Positions 1 through 10,800 of a stretch of 64,000 nucleotides of DNA are shown here, piece by piece (within the stretch, counting starts at the first letter, position 1; the number at the start of each line of letters is the position of its first letter). Origin of the DNA: Gonatopus flavifemur (Eukaryota > Arthropoda > Insecta > Hymenoptera > Dryinidae). The notes beneath the pieces were generated by a model. That model ran no database searches. It was not told where the DNA came from and saw only the letters and a program-made list of their open reading frames with translations. Location: contig JAFFJZ010000003.1 of the NCBI GenBank assembly GCA_018340375.1, positions 25,110,001 to 25,174,000 of the forward strand, in the 5' to 3' direction. The translations under genes were made by a program, and so were the position numbers.

Positions 1-720
1 GGTTGGTATACGATGGTTGGTAATTCTATAAAAACTTTCACAAAGGTTCTGGTTTCACGTTTGAGCCAAGGAGAACCCAGATGCCCTTAAAAGTTCACGA
101 TTCTCTTTATTTACCCTTGATATGATTTTACGTTCACACGCACCTTTTGTCATGCTTCGTCGCACATTTTTTTTTCTTCGCTAGAATGATTTTAGAATTT
201 TCACGTTTTATGTTCTTCTAAAGACATGTATCTTCTTCGAAATATAAGGATTGTAGGAGAATTACGTGGGAATCGTATTTTTAATTGAATAACTTTGGAA
301 TGTTATTATAATCGCTTCAATGATATTCTGTTCCGGATCGCAGAGCAAGATCTTGAAGAATTTCAATACTCGACGGGATAAGATATTGGTAAGTAGAGAA
401 GTGTCAATACGGAAAGGTAAATGATGGTTGAGTTATTCAGTCGAAGATTAAAACCCTTGAAAGATTTGGTATTCACATTCTTCAGTTATTTCAAACCTCT
501 GCACGTGACTGTGGGGTAAACGTATGTTCGCGTGTAAATGAATGATTGAATTTATATTAATTCCTCGTTTGTACCCTTTAATACACGCGGTATATATTTA
601 TCTCATATTATTCATGCAAGGGTAATTAAACTGTAACATTACTTAATTCGAGTGCAACGTATGTAATTATATCTGCGTGTGCGTGAGTTTGTATTAAAAT
701 CTTTTTCATGGGAACAGAAA
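1..720. other. Gene-free AT-rich sequence
   Basis: No open frame of note, no inverted repeat and no RNA gene was recognised here. It may be intron or intergenic sequence. Confidence 0.5.
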
Positions 721-721
721 T

Positions 722-1040
722 CAGAATACAGGGAAAGACTGGGTCTATTAATAATTAGGAAAAATGACTGTCAATTTGGGGAAAACGAGGACCGCTGAAA
801 AATATTCGTAGGGAGTCTACTAAACAGTCGTAGTCGATGTATTAAGAATTGATAGTTTCACTGTGAAAAATACCAGTGAAACTATCAACTGTTAATATTT
901 TGACTACGAAGTTTTGGTAGACTCCCTACGAATATTTTTCAGCGATCCCTTTCTTCCCTAAATTGATAGTCATTTTTCTAAACATTGGTAAATTCTTTCT
1001 AAATATTAATAGACCCGGTCTTTCCGTGTATTATTCCTGA
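722..1040. repeat. Imperfect palindromic MITE-like element (~320 bp)
   Basis: The left arm (about 722-863) and right arm (about 874-1040) are inverted copies around a 10-bp loop at 864-873. Landmarks are GGGTCTATTAATA near 740 matching TATTAATAGACCC near 1005, GAAAAATATTCGTAGGGAGTCTAC near 797 matching its complement near 919, and GATAGTTTCACTG at 851 matching CAGTGAAACTATC at 874. The arms differ by scattered substitutions and a small insertion in the right arm, so the copy is old. No coding capacity. The transposon superfamily is not assigned. Confidence 0.85.
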
Positions 1041-2160
1041 AATTTGATATTGGCATATCAAGGGATAATAATTTCTATCGTTTTGATTCAAGAATTTATG
1101 GAATAAACAGCGATGTATTTCTTACGATTTTCAATCAATTGAGAAAAGCTCGGATACTTCTCTGCTAAAATACTGATATATTAAACGAAAATATTTCACT
1201 TTTTGTTCAAGGTGAAGACTAATTGTGCTACAGCGCTGCCAATTTGTTTTTTTTTATATATACAATTTTTCATACACTCCAATGTAGAACCAACACAGCC
1301 TAAAGGTTGTTTTTTTTCTATATCACACTCCTTTCTACATAAAAAAAATAAGTAAATAAATAACAAAGTAGGCCCTTGAAAATGGTTAATCACCCTGGTG
1401 TGCTCATTGATGGAACTCGCAGGGTTCAATTTTCGAATCTTCCATAATACGATTCAAAAGTAACCCAGATTGTATTCAGGAGAATAATCTTCATGAAATT
1501 CTATACACATAGAGCACAGAACGCCTCAGTAATATCGTAGCGGAGAAATACGTATTTTGGAGACCGTGCTGCTGTGTGAGTTAATGCAGTTGATCGAAGG
1601 CTCCCAATGTGATTCCAATTCTCAAAAAATGATGAGACTGGATACCAATGAATTCTTGAGAGCGCTTGAACTCTTTTAATGAATTGAAAATAGTATTTTA
1701 GTTTGAGTGATCAACAATTTCAATGGCCATAATTCAATTGAACGAAAATCAGTATCACACGAAGAAAAATGAAATGTAAAAATGAGCATCGTTTCGTATA
1801 TTTTTCATCTGTAAAATGGTGGCATTGGAGGAAAACATTTGCTGACGCAGAAAATCAAGGTATTATATACCAAAGAATTATCCAAAGTTCAATAAAACGG
1901 GAACGTAGTGGTAATATTTCGGCGAGGTTTAAAATCTGCTTCACTTCGTTTTACGCGATCACAGATGAAAATTTATTGAAATGTTCTCATTTTCTGCAGA
2001 AGTTAAGTATTGCGAGAAAACATTTGAATGAATTTCGTCTGTAATTGAGTGAAACAAAGGTAACTGGACTTCAAACCTTGCCGATATGCCGATATATCCC
2101 CGTTTTACTCAACTTTGGGTAGTCTTTCGCCAATAAATTTTCTTCGCGTAGCACATCTTT
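1041..2160. other. Gene-free stretch
   Basis: Only short random open frames. The frames at 1196-1429 (minus) and 1769-2044 (plus) have no recognisable domain, no splice context and low-complexity composition. Nothing else was identified. Confidence 0.5.
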
Positions 2161-2164
2161 TTGC

Positions 2165-2480
2165 CACCCTAGCTAAGAAACTGAAGCAGGAAATTTTCCA
2201 TTGAAATGATAACTATCTAATAATAACCAAGAAAAATAATGACTATGATCATCAACAATATATTTTCTTGTTCCCAGAAACTCATTTCTCCAAAAAAATT
2301 TCCTCTTGTTACAAGAAAATTTTCCTGGAACCAAGCATAGATTTCTTGAATTAAGAAAATGTTTTCTTGATTCAAAAAAATGTTTCTTGGCTTCACAACA
2401 TATCAGCTGCATTCAAGAATTGAAATTCAAGCAAAAACAAATTTTGCTGGAGAAGCAAACACTTCTTTCTTACACAGCTA
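2165..2480. repeat. Hairpin-array repeat built on TTCTTG/CAAGAA
   Basis: The word TTCTTG and its complement CAAGAA recur in both orientations through this block, for example TTTCTTGAATTAAGAAA near 2341, giving a row of short stem-loops. The block ends in TTGCTGGAGAAGCAAA near 2443, a word shared with the other hairpin-array family in this window. A relative lies at about 28870-29110. Non-coding. Confidence 0.55.
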
Positions 2481-2496
2481 AATGATTGATACCGTA

Positions 2497-2751
2497 CACG
2501 GAGAAAAATTGTGTATTATAATTACTAGACTCGCTACCATATTGAGGATATACTTGCATTTTGAAGTTATAAAGCAAACATTCTCTTCAAAAGTACCATA
2601 TTTTCTGTGAGTTAATGGTAGAATAATAACATTTTATAATAAAAAGTCTGTTACTTTTGAAAACAACGTTTGGTATATAACCTTAAAACGCAAGTACATC
2701 CTCAATATACTAACGAGTCTAGTAATTTATAATAGATAATTTTCCTCAGTG
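2497..2751. mobile_element. MITE with CACGG...CAGTG ends and TA target duplication
   Basis: The element begins CACGGAGAAAAATT, ends AATTTTCCTCAGTG, and has a TA on each side (2495-2496 and 2752-2753). The arms are inverted copies for roughly 110 bp: the text around TTACTAGACTCG near 2521 recurs inverted near 2712, and the TTGAGGATATACTTGC stretch near 2543 is mirrored near 2687. Short, non-coding and palindromic. The terminal motif is shared with many elements in the window. Superfamily unassigned; the TA duplication would fit a Tc1/mariner-type source. Confidence 0.85.
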
Positions 2752-3358
2752 TAGCTAACAAGATCGTTGTGATAGCAAATATTTTGTTGCTATTGCAAAA
2801 AATGTATTGCTCTTGCATAAGGGTTCCAGCAAAATGAGACTTCAATTTATTCAATTTAGTGTCAGCGAATTTTTTTCATTTTCGTATGAAGTGAACCTTA
2901 CAAACAGTGTTGCAAAACCTCTCGATTTATCGGTAGATTTCCTGATCCCCGTCCCTGCTTTCATTTTCGGCTAGATTTCAAAGGTTTCCTGAATATTTCA
3001 ACGAAATTTATCGTTTTTTGGCCTATCCACGGATCACTCGTTTTTCTGCGTAGAAATATCAATTCCAAGAGCAATTCTGTAGGCTATTAGAAGGGCGATC
3101 ATGTCGAAATTTGAAATTGTAGAAATTTCTTGGGTCGGCGCTGATGGAAAGACTGAATTTATCAATACTATTGTATGGGCACGAAGCTAGTTTACTTTTC
3201 AAGGATGCTTCAGGAAAATTCAAATATCGTTATGTATAGCACTTTGACATGCACTGAACAATTGCTATACACAACGCTAATTTGAATTTTATTGATGCAC
3301 TTTTGAATAGTTCGAAATGGAACGATTTGGCTAATAATTGGTTACGTCTCTCAAACAA

Positions 3359-4280
3359 CACAAAGCTCTCAAAGATAACATACAGGGCGTGAAATAATTC
3401 GTGACCCGGATTTCACAGGTGTATTCTGCGTGCTCTTTGAGACAGCATTTTTAGATGTTTTTGAAATCCAAATCATCCAAAAGCACTATGTGCTAAATGC
3501 TTCAGCTTGACAACATTTGCTCAGATAGAAAAAGGCGGATTTCTGGAAAAAAATAGATCATCCATTGATTTTCATTTCTGGAATCCCTCTATCATTGTTC
3601 GTTTCGGAGCTATGATGATCCAAAGTTGCTGAATTCCGATTGGTTGGAAGCTCAAAAATTTCAAATCGCTATAGCTCCGGAACCAACAATGATAGAAAAT
3701 TTCCATTTTTCCCCAGAGATCCCCCATTTTCCAACTTAGCGAATGGTGTCGGGTTCAAGTATGTAGGATACAATGATTTGGATCGCCAAACAGAATCTAA
3801 CAGGGTTCAGACAAGTTTTGTTCAATCAATTTCCCTGAGTTTTCCCTGTGATTTCCCTGAGTGAAATTCTAATTTTCAGAAATCGTCGGAACATGAATGT
3901 GTCCCTAAACATTTTTTCCTCAGTGTATAATTTCTAAGATTCCACGATTAAAAATTAAGAAAATATGTTGTAGAGAATGAAAAATAGAATAAATGAACAA
4001 ATTTTTATTTTGAAAAAATTCCAGTGATTTCCGTGAGATTTCCAGGTTTTTGGGAATTTTTGATAATTTCCCTGAGAATTCCCGGTGTTTTGAGTCCAAT
4101 CTTTATTTCCCTGAGTTTTCCCGAATTTCCCGGAATTCCAGTTCTGTCTGAACCCTGTCTAAGAATGCCCGAATTTCTCAAAGGGGGAGTTATTGCATTT
4201 TGGCTACAGAATACACCTATGAAATTAGATCCACCCTAATTATTTTACACCCTGTATATGTTACCCTTGAGAGCTTTGTG
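3359..4280. mobile_element. Terminal-inverted-repeat DNA element (~0.9 kb) with a nested insertion
   Basis: The left end starts CACAAAGCTCTCAAAG and continues through ACATACAGGGCGTGAAATAATT. The same text returns inverted at the right end, finishing GAGAGCTTTGTG at 4280, giving terminal repeats of about 45 bp with scattered mismatches. A second inverted pair lies inside (CTATCATTGTTCG near 3590 against CAACAATGATAGA near 3684). The element has no coding capacity and carries the younger insertion at 3801-4157. No clear target duplication was found. Confidence 0.75.
3801..4157. mobile_element. Nested 357-bp element with CAGGGTTCAGACA ends
   Basis: The left end CAGGGTTCAGACA (3801-3813) is matched by TGTCTGAACCCTG at 4145-4157, a perfect 13-bp inverted repeat. 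Both sides carry the direct repeat TCTAA (3796-3800 and 4158-4162), which reads as a 5-bp target duplication. The interior repeats TTCCCTGAG many times and has no ORF. The CAGGG start recalls hAT-type ends, but hAT duplications are 8 bp, so the superfamily is left open. Confidence 0.85.
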
Positions 4281-4605
4281 CTATCTGGGCTACTTTGTAC
4301 CCAAAAGTACCCCTTTGAAATAGTAAGCGTATTAAGACGCATAGGGCGCTCAAGTACAATCTGCAAAAATATCCATGCAAGCACAACAATAACCCTAAGA
4401 CTACTCCTCATCCGACGTCGGTCGAAGTTTTGAAGTCCGGGCCTCGATTCGATTGAAGTTGGACCAACCTTTATTCTGACATGGTTTTTACTATGTCGTC
4501 TCTGCGCATTTTGCATATGCTTATGTTTATATTTATGTTGAGTCTATGCTTAATCCTTAACTGATTCCTCTGAGTTTTCTATAGTTCCAATCACTTGCCA
4601 TTTGG
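4281..4605. other. Gene-free stretch
   Basis: Overlapping short open frames on both strands (4200-4433 plus, 4217-4516 minus) run out of the adjacent transposon end and show no domain. Nothing else was recognised. Confidence 0.45.
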
Positions 4606-4613
4606 AGTATCAA

Positions 4614-4985
4614 ATAGCAAGCGAAGCGAACATTTTTCAATGTACAGTGGAGCCCAGATTGAGGCAAGATGTTCTATTCTTTGTCATCTCCTCGAGAACA
4701 AAAGGATGCCGACGAACTGAGAGAAGGATGATGTGATTGCTTCAATCGAGGTTCTACGGTAGTAATATGCGAGCGTGATTTGGAATATTGAATGGCAAGC
4801 GAAGCGAGCGCCCTCAACTTTAAAAAGCGCAAACGGAGCGAGTACTATTCGGGGCAATCAATAGCAAGGTGAGCGAGCGTCTTTCTTCAAATTCGAAAGG
4901 TGCGAGTGAAGTGAGCTCTATTTGGGGCAGTCAATGGCGGGCGGAGCGAGCATCCTCAACCTTGAACAGTGTGAACTCAGCGACT
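4614..4985. repeat. Degenerate minisatellite built on GCAAGCGAAGCGAGC
   Basis: Copies of a GC-richer word resembling GCAAGCGAAGCGAGC lie at about 4617, 4795, 4828, 4864, 4902, 4937 and 4970. From 4795 on the spacing is about 34-38 bp. Spacers are AT-rich and partly alike (GGGGCAATCAAT, GGGGCAGTCAAT). The same motif and period recur at 13513-13815. Non-coding. Confidence 0.75.
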
Positions 4986-5855
4986 GCAAATCTGAGCATT
5001 AAATACTAACTTGAGCGATGACAATTCTAATTTAAGTGTGAGAACGCCCCAAGCGTCAATCTTCAGACTAGTGTTGTAAAATCTCCGGATTTATCAGAGG
5101 AAAATTACAGTAATGACATGGACAAACTGCATCCATCAATACTGAGAGAACAGTTGTCGGTCTAAGGGTGGAGAAGCATCGAAATAGAACGGTGGATATA
5201 GTTAAATTGTATTTCAGTTGGTAGATTTGAGTTGATATCCGACTCGATAATATTACAAAAGTGCAAATTAACGGAAACGTTTCATAGTCTTGTCTTCAAA
5301 CATGTATAAGGCATTAATAAAATAGCTCAATCAGATTTTCTCAGAATATTGAGCAGTTGAGATATCGAGGCTGTACCAATCCTGTTATGGAAATCGTTAT
5401 AGAACATTGAGATCCCTTTTTTGTTCAGTAATCGTGTTACTGATTTTTTCATTCATCTCCCGATTAAAATTGTCGTGGTTATGCATCACTGCTCAAAAAA
5501 GTGAAAACTACTTCTTCATACTGTGAGGGCTGTAATGGTTACCCTATTTCTCACAACATCCTTTGATGTTATCGAATAATCAAATGGTATTTATTCCCTT
5601 AGTTATTATGACAATTACAAAAATGCATAAGATATATTCTACTGTGAAAGTGCGTTACCATATTAAGAGGTAATTTCTACAACATTCGTTTTTCTCAGGG
5701 CAGGATTGATGTCAGATTGAGTCAAACTTTAAGCACGAATAGAAATCATTTAGCTACGTCTTCTAAGTGGTTAGGTCTGACACAGACAGGTATCAAATGA
5801 GCCTTCGAAACTTCAAGTTTACATATACACCGTAAAAAGTAAAAGCAAAATTTCC
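4986..5855. other. Gene-free stretch
   Basis: No ORF above 60 codons, no inverted repeat and no RNA gene was recognised. Confidence 0.5.
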
Positions 5856-5859
5856 CGAA

Positions 5860-6520
5860 AATTTAGTGGCAGCAAAAATCCCTCACATAGAGGAAATTCA
5901 TTTCCCCTATATTTTGGGGGAATTCTCCTCCATTTGGAAAAGAATGTGGTATTTTGTTATCTCGATATAGACGATGGAAATAGTATTTTGCGCTCAGCGT
6001 GCGAGACCCGAGGCAAAAGGTTTAGATCCATTTAGATCTCATCAGATCTGATCAGATCCGAATTTTGGCTCGCAAGGTCAGATTCAGATCTATTCGGATC
6101 TCAATACATCTGACTAAATCTTGACAGATCTGGTTAGATCTGAATTGAAAATCACATTCAATCTTGATGATCAATTGATTGTTCAATTAGCAAAAATTTT
6201 CTGATATCTTTCCATATATGAATTCAAATTTAAACATGTGTGTTGACAAATACGAGCTCAAATTTCAGTTCTTCAAATCTGAATAGATCTGTTCAGCTCT
6301 GGTCAGATCTAAACTTTTTTGCCCGGGGAAAATTCTTTCTCCCTGAAGGAAATTTCTCTCCAAATGAAGAAAAATTCTCTCAGAATAAAGGGAAAATGAA
6401 TTTTCCCCACGTGGGGGAATTCCGCTGCAAACTAATTGCGGGAAACTCACATTTAATTCTCACAGTGCAGAGGGAAATTCTTGCTGGAATAACGATTTTG
6501 AAAAATCCGCTTTGCTCAAT
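5860..6520. repeat. Hairpin-array repeat built on GGGAAA/TTTCCC, split by a nested element
   Basis: On both sides of the nested block at 6005-6327 the sequence is made of short palindromes of GGGGAATT/AATTCCCC and GGAAATT/AATTTCC type, for example CCCCTATATTTTGGGG near 5906 and TTTTCCCCACGTGGGGGAATT near 6402. The two halves look like one older element interrupted by the AGATCT-rich block. The open frames at 6240-6557 (plus) and 6265-6450 (minus) come from this repetitive composition and are not read as genes. Confidence 0.55.
6005..6327. repeat. Nested AGATCT-rich element with inverted ends
   Basis: Left end ACCCGAGGCAAAAGGTTTAGATC (6005-6027), right end GATCTAAACTTTTTTGCCCGGG (6306-6327), inverted with a few mismatches. 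The word AGATCT and near variants (AGATCC, GGATCT, AGCTCT) recur about a dozen times in the 320 bp, giving many small palindromes. Non-coding. Confidence 0.65.
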
Positions 6521-6534
6521 TAGAAAAATGTATA

Positions 6535-6736
6535 CACTGAGGGAAATTTATAGTTAAATTTACTATGGAATTATAGAAATGGAGGAACATACTGACTCCC
6601 CAATGAAATTCACTATAACATAACAACAGAAATCCGATCAAATTTACAATGTTTTACAGTAAATTTCATTAGAAGTCAGTATCTTTCCCCATTTCTATAA
6701 TTCTATAGTAAATTTAACTCTCGATTTCTCTCCGTG
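6535..6736. mobile_element. Palindromic MITE with CACTG...CCGTG ends, TA duplication
   Basis: The element begins CACTGAGGGAAATTTA and ends TTTCTCTCCGTG, with TA on both sides (6533-6534 and 6737-6738). The arms are inverted for about 60 bp: TTAAATTTACTATGGAATTATAGAAATGG near 6554 is mirrored near 6685-6718, and CATACTGAC near 6589 faces GTCAGTATC near 6675. No ORF. The ends are mixed, one of CACTG type and one of CACGG type, which links the two terminal variants. Confidence 0.85.
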
Positions 6737-6904
6737 TACATTTCTCACAGTATTTACAGCGAATCGCTGGATCAGCAATCGCTTTTTGAATGAACAAAAT
6801 TCTTGCAATGATAACGAACTATTCGATGATTCACTGAAAGAATTTTCTCTCAGTGTAACCAGATAGTATTTTGATGCTCCTCTCTAGGCTCGCGTGCAAT
6901 TTGC

Positions 6905-7060
6905 ATGCAGAAGCTGATTCAGATGCGTCGCTTTCTGAGCGTGCTAGCAAGTTCCACGCACGAACAACAATGTTTAGCTGTATCAGCTATATTTTAGCTA
7001 TTGCAGCTAAACATTTTCTCCCGTGCGTGAAACCTTATTCAGATGCGTCGCTTTGTGAGA
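6905..7060. repeat. Direct repeat flanking a small AGCTA hairpin element
   Basis: The word ATTCAGATGCGTCGCTTT occurs at about 6914 and again at about 7037, 123 bp apart. Between them lies a small inverted-repeat unit: CACGCACGAA...AATGTTTAGCT at 6956-6985 faces AGCTAAACATTTTCTCCCGTGCGTG at about 7005-7029. The arrangement suggests an insertion that captured or duplicated its flank. Non-coding. Confidence 0.6.
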
Positions 7061-7117
7061 ACTGTTATCTGGGTAGCTATTTTAGCTCTATGAATTTAGC
7101 TGAATAAATCTAACCGT

Positions 7118-7545
7118 GATGAAAAAATCCGATATCGAAGTTTCATTGTTAAATTATCAGTTGTAACATATTAATACTATCCGAAATCTATCGTGCTGTT
7201 TGATTATCGTAAAAGTCCGTTAAAATCCGTATCTACAATAATTATCCAATGTAAACCCGAGATATATGGAAACAAATGTTTAGAGGTCTCAATTAAATTC
7301 TAGCTACCGCAGCGAAATATCTAGCTATGATAGCTAAAATCTAGCTGATACAGCTAAACATTTTCTTCCGTGTAGAGATCTATCGGGAAATCATCGGGTC
7401 ACTGATTGATTTTATGTCGGATAATTATCGTAGACATCGTGTTTTTATCGGACTTGTCTGATAATGAGACAACACGATAGATTTCGGATAGTATTAATAA
7501 AACTGATGATTGAAAAATGAAATCCCGGTATCGGGGTTTTTCATA
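7118..7545. mobile_element. Inverted-repeat element with ~130-bp arms, interrupted in the middle
   Basis: The left arm (about 7118-7257) and right arm (about 7410-7545) are inverted copies. Both contain TACTATCCGAAATCTATCGTG or its complement, and the ends GATGAAAAAATCCGATATCG and CGGTATCGGGGTTTTTCAT match imperfectly. The centre (about 7262-7380) carries an unrelated AGCTA hairpin block ending ACATTTTCTTCCGTGTA, so a second element has probably inserted there. No coding potential. Confidence 0.8.
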
Positions 7546-7599
7546 AGGGAGCAGAGGTAAAGTGATGTATTATCTCAGCTGATCTTTTTACTATTTCCA

Positions 7600-7880
7600 G
7601 AATTTTTTTGATTTGTGTCTGAAATTACTCATGGAGAAGGAAAAATTCGCTGTGATGGCGGAATCCAATTTTGCTGGGTCTCTTTCGTTATTTGAGTTAG
7701 CAATTTTCTCAGCTATGGCAGCAAAGAATGTTTGCTATTCTGTGTATAAATATTGGAATAGTTGCACGGAAAATTTGCTGCTTCATGAGTTAATCATGTT
7801 GCTCTCTCAGCAACCCAGTTAGCGGTGGTAGTAAATTTTTAGTTAGGTTAGCAAAAAGAGTTGCTATTTTGTATATAGTA
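7600..7880. repeat. TTGCTG/CAGCAA hairpin-array element, copy 1
   Basis: Short stem-loops of TTGCTG-n-CAGCAA type recur (TTTGCTGGG, AGCTATGGCAGCAAAG, TTTGCTGCTTCATGAG, TTGCTCTCTCAGCAA). The order of motifs parallels the copy at about 18095-18380, including GCTCTCTCAG, AATCCAGTTAGC-like text and TTTTTAG followed by GCAAAAAGA. The open frame at 7613-7822 is a by-product and shows no protein family. Confidence 0.65.
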
Positions 7881-10800
7881 CCTCGATTTGATTCCAGTCA
7901 CTGGTATAATTTGAACATTGTTTGTAACGACTGATTTGATGTATATCAGTCCCAGAGTATTTAATCGAGTAAATTTTCGATTAAACAAAGAGCTAGAGTC
8001 GATGAAGGTATATTTTGTTCCTGTTAGAAAATAAGGAATCTTTCACGTTGCCGTGCTGAATACTAAGTCGACACATCATTTACTACAATGCGATATCGTG
8101 AGGTTTATATTACTATATATAATACCGTCCATAACTGATTAATAATTGATTTTGGTTCGAATATACATACATTAACTTCCCATTGTCACAGGCAACAGAT
8201 AATAAATCGTCCATTACATTCTTTTTGGGTTGCTAATATTTTCCTTCACGAGCGAATCTACATTATCGAATAATAACATACTATTGTGATGAAAAGAATA
8301 CCTTTCTACAAACACGTGTCCACGACAATTCAATGTCAGCTGTCATATCAAATCAATAAATTCACCATCCTTCATGATTCCATCAGACTTTGCTCAAGAG
8401 CTATAAAAATATTTTCTTTTTTTAAGAAAAATAAATCTACGAAATTCGATGATGTTCTTTGCTTTTTTCTGTGATTTTCTCTCCTTTTTTACAGGACGAG
8501 ATAAACGATATCACGTGAAAGATATCTTTCGAGGAATGAAAATTAATTGCTTCTCAAAATCGATATACATGAACCGGAAGGTTGTTTTATTTGACCTATT
8601 TATTACAACAGACTCACGATAGAAAATTGAAGAATCTATCTACACAACTGTACCGAATTCAGTATGATAATCGCTAAAGTTGATTGGAGTACACTATCCT
8701 CGTTGATCTCGATGCAATAAAACATAGCTTAACGATCTAAACTTATCTTTTTCGATTTACAAAAGACGTTCCAATTTATTACGAAAAAGTTATACAATCA
8801 TACTTTCCGCGAAGTCAATTACATTCTTGTTCTCATCAACTCCTTAGGTAATTGTATGAAAAAGATATACCGCTTCGAAATGTAATAAGTTCTTCGAATA
8901 TTCTTCGTGTGATAACTTTTATAGCGAAAGAGAACTTGGTAGACTTTTTTCGAGGAATAAACGTTTCACATCATCAAAGCATCGTGTGTTCATTCATCCA
9001 CAATCGTTTGAAAAACGATCAATCTTCACAAAATTTAGAAATTTGAAACACAAAATCCAAGAGATTTTAATCTTCGAATGGAGAAATCGATTTGTTCAAT
9101 TGCAAGATTTGGATATCGTTTGGAAGAAATTTGATTTCCAACTTGAATTTGAAATGCATGGAATTTATTAAATATTGTGAATATAGATTCTAATTTAATG
9201 GAATTCAAATGGGTTTTGAGATTGATTATTAGACGATTAATTCGCGTAATCGATTTCATGAACATTTTTGGTTTACTATAAGTACTTCATTTAAAGCTAA
9301 CCGCAATAGCTCACTGAGTTTGAATTTTGTAATGTAAAATGAGACAACGGTTTGGTAAAACGCAGGGTAACGCGCGGTACGACCGACTGATGCTGCTTCA
9401 ACGCACGACAAGCTTTCAACCTCTGCTTCTGTTCAACTCCCTCTGTACGATCGCTTCCTTCTCTAGCGCTACTAGCTACACTCTAACACCTCGTTTATAC
9501 CTTATCATACACTCATCTTATTAACCAGTTCTTATCCATGTTACGTGTAAGTGATTGACTATCGATTTGGGTGGAATCGAAATAATTAATCTTACGTGAA
9601 AATTCCTAATTCTTCAACTAAACCACGTACTTCTCAATAAAATGATGATTATGATTTCGAATTCATAACAACAAGATTCTTGTATTTTCCCTCTCTCCTT
9701 TCTTGAATCAACTTCAATTTTCTCCTAATAGGATTCGATTTATCAGGAAGAAATTTCTATTCATTTTTCTTCATCAGGTGGTTTAGGCTACTTGTTGATA
9801 CCAAAAATCAGTTGCTTTCGTAAAATCACAGGGTCTTAGGATTCGGTAGAAATCAATCTAACCACGAAGAGCGAGAAAAAAGAAGGAAAATGAGAAATTG
9901 ATATTCGTAGACATGAATCACCAGTGAATATTTAGTTTCTTGTGAAAAATATTCCCAATCCTTTGTTTGTTGCGTTCAATAGAGTACAAAGAAAATTGAT
10001 GCCAGATGATGATACAATTGTGTGTTTCAGATGGGCATTCATCTTAATTGAGATTCAGCAATGGATACAATGGATACAATTAAACGAGGGTGTTTGTTGA
10101 ATGTTCACTTCCGTATTGTGTATAATGAACTATAATGAAATTGATAAATTTTCCAGTGATTTTAATTTTCATGGTTTGTGAGTGATTGATTCGTTCAATG
10201 AAGTAACTATTCCAGGATGATCTGGTAGAAATCGATTCTTCTTTATACAATTTTTCGAGATATTATACAATTTTTATGTGCGTAAATCGTTTATAGAAAC
10301 GGAACAAAAATTCAAAACACATACATTATTGTTATCCATTCTCTGGGATCAACTCCTTGTAACTAGAAAAACCGTTCGAAGACTGTACTGCAAGATTTTG
10401 GCTTTTTAACAGCTGAGTATCGCGTTACGTTGGGCTCTTATTGATTTTCATGTAATCTCGATTGAAATTTGATATAAAATCTATAAAAAAAGAATCGATT
10501 CTGTTCAGATCGAGCATCTCTATTTCAAGTATGAAATTCGTGAATTCTGATAATTCATGTTTATGTTCAATTGAAGATTTTTTTTATATTCTACGTTATT
10601 TTTAAGGACAGCCTTTGAAAGCTTCTTTTCTGTTCTAACAAACACTGTTATACTCGAGAAGTTGATGTTTTTTGGTAGCAAAAGTCAATGAGCGAAGGGA
10701 TGATATTCAAATTTGATGATCCAATAGAGTCCAAACCCAATATAGGTATCATTCAGAATGAAAATTGACGAGTGTTCAACTTTGATCTTTGAAATTCCAA

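Noticed and set aside
6832..6858. CACTGAAAG...TCTCAGTG as a minimal MITE of 27 bp
   Set aside because: Too short to tell from a chance palindrome or a solo remnant of the MITE ends; flanks are not duplicated.
9339..9530. CG-richer block as a promoter or first exon
   Set aside because: No splice site, ORF or core promoter motif could be fixed; composition alone is not enough.
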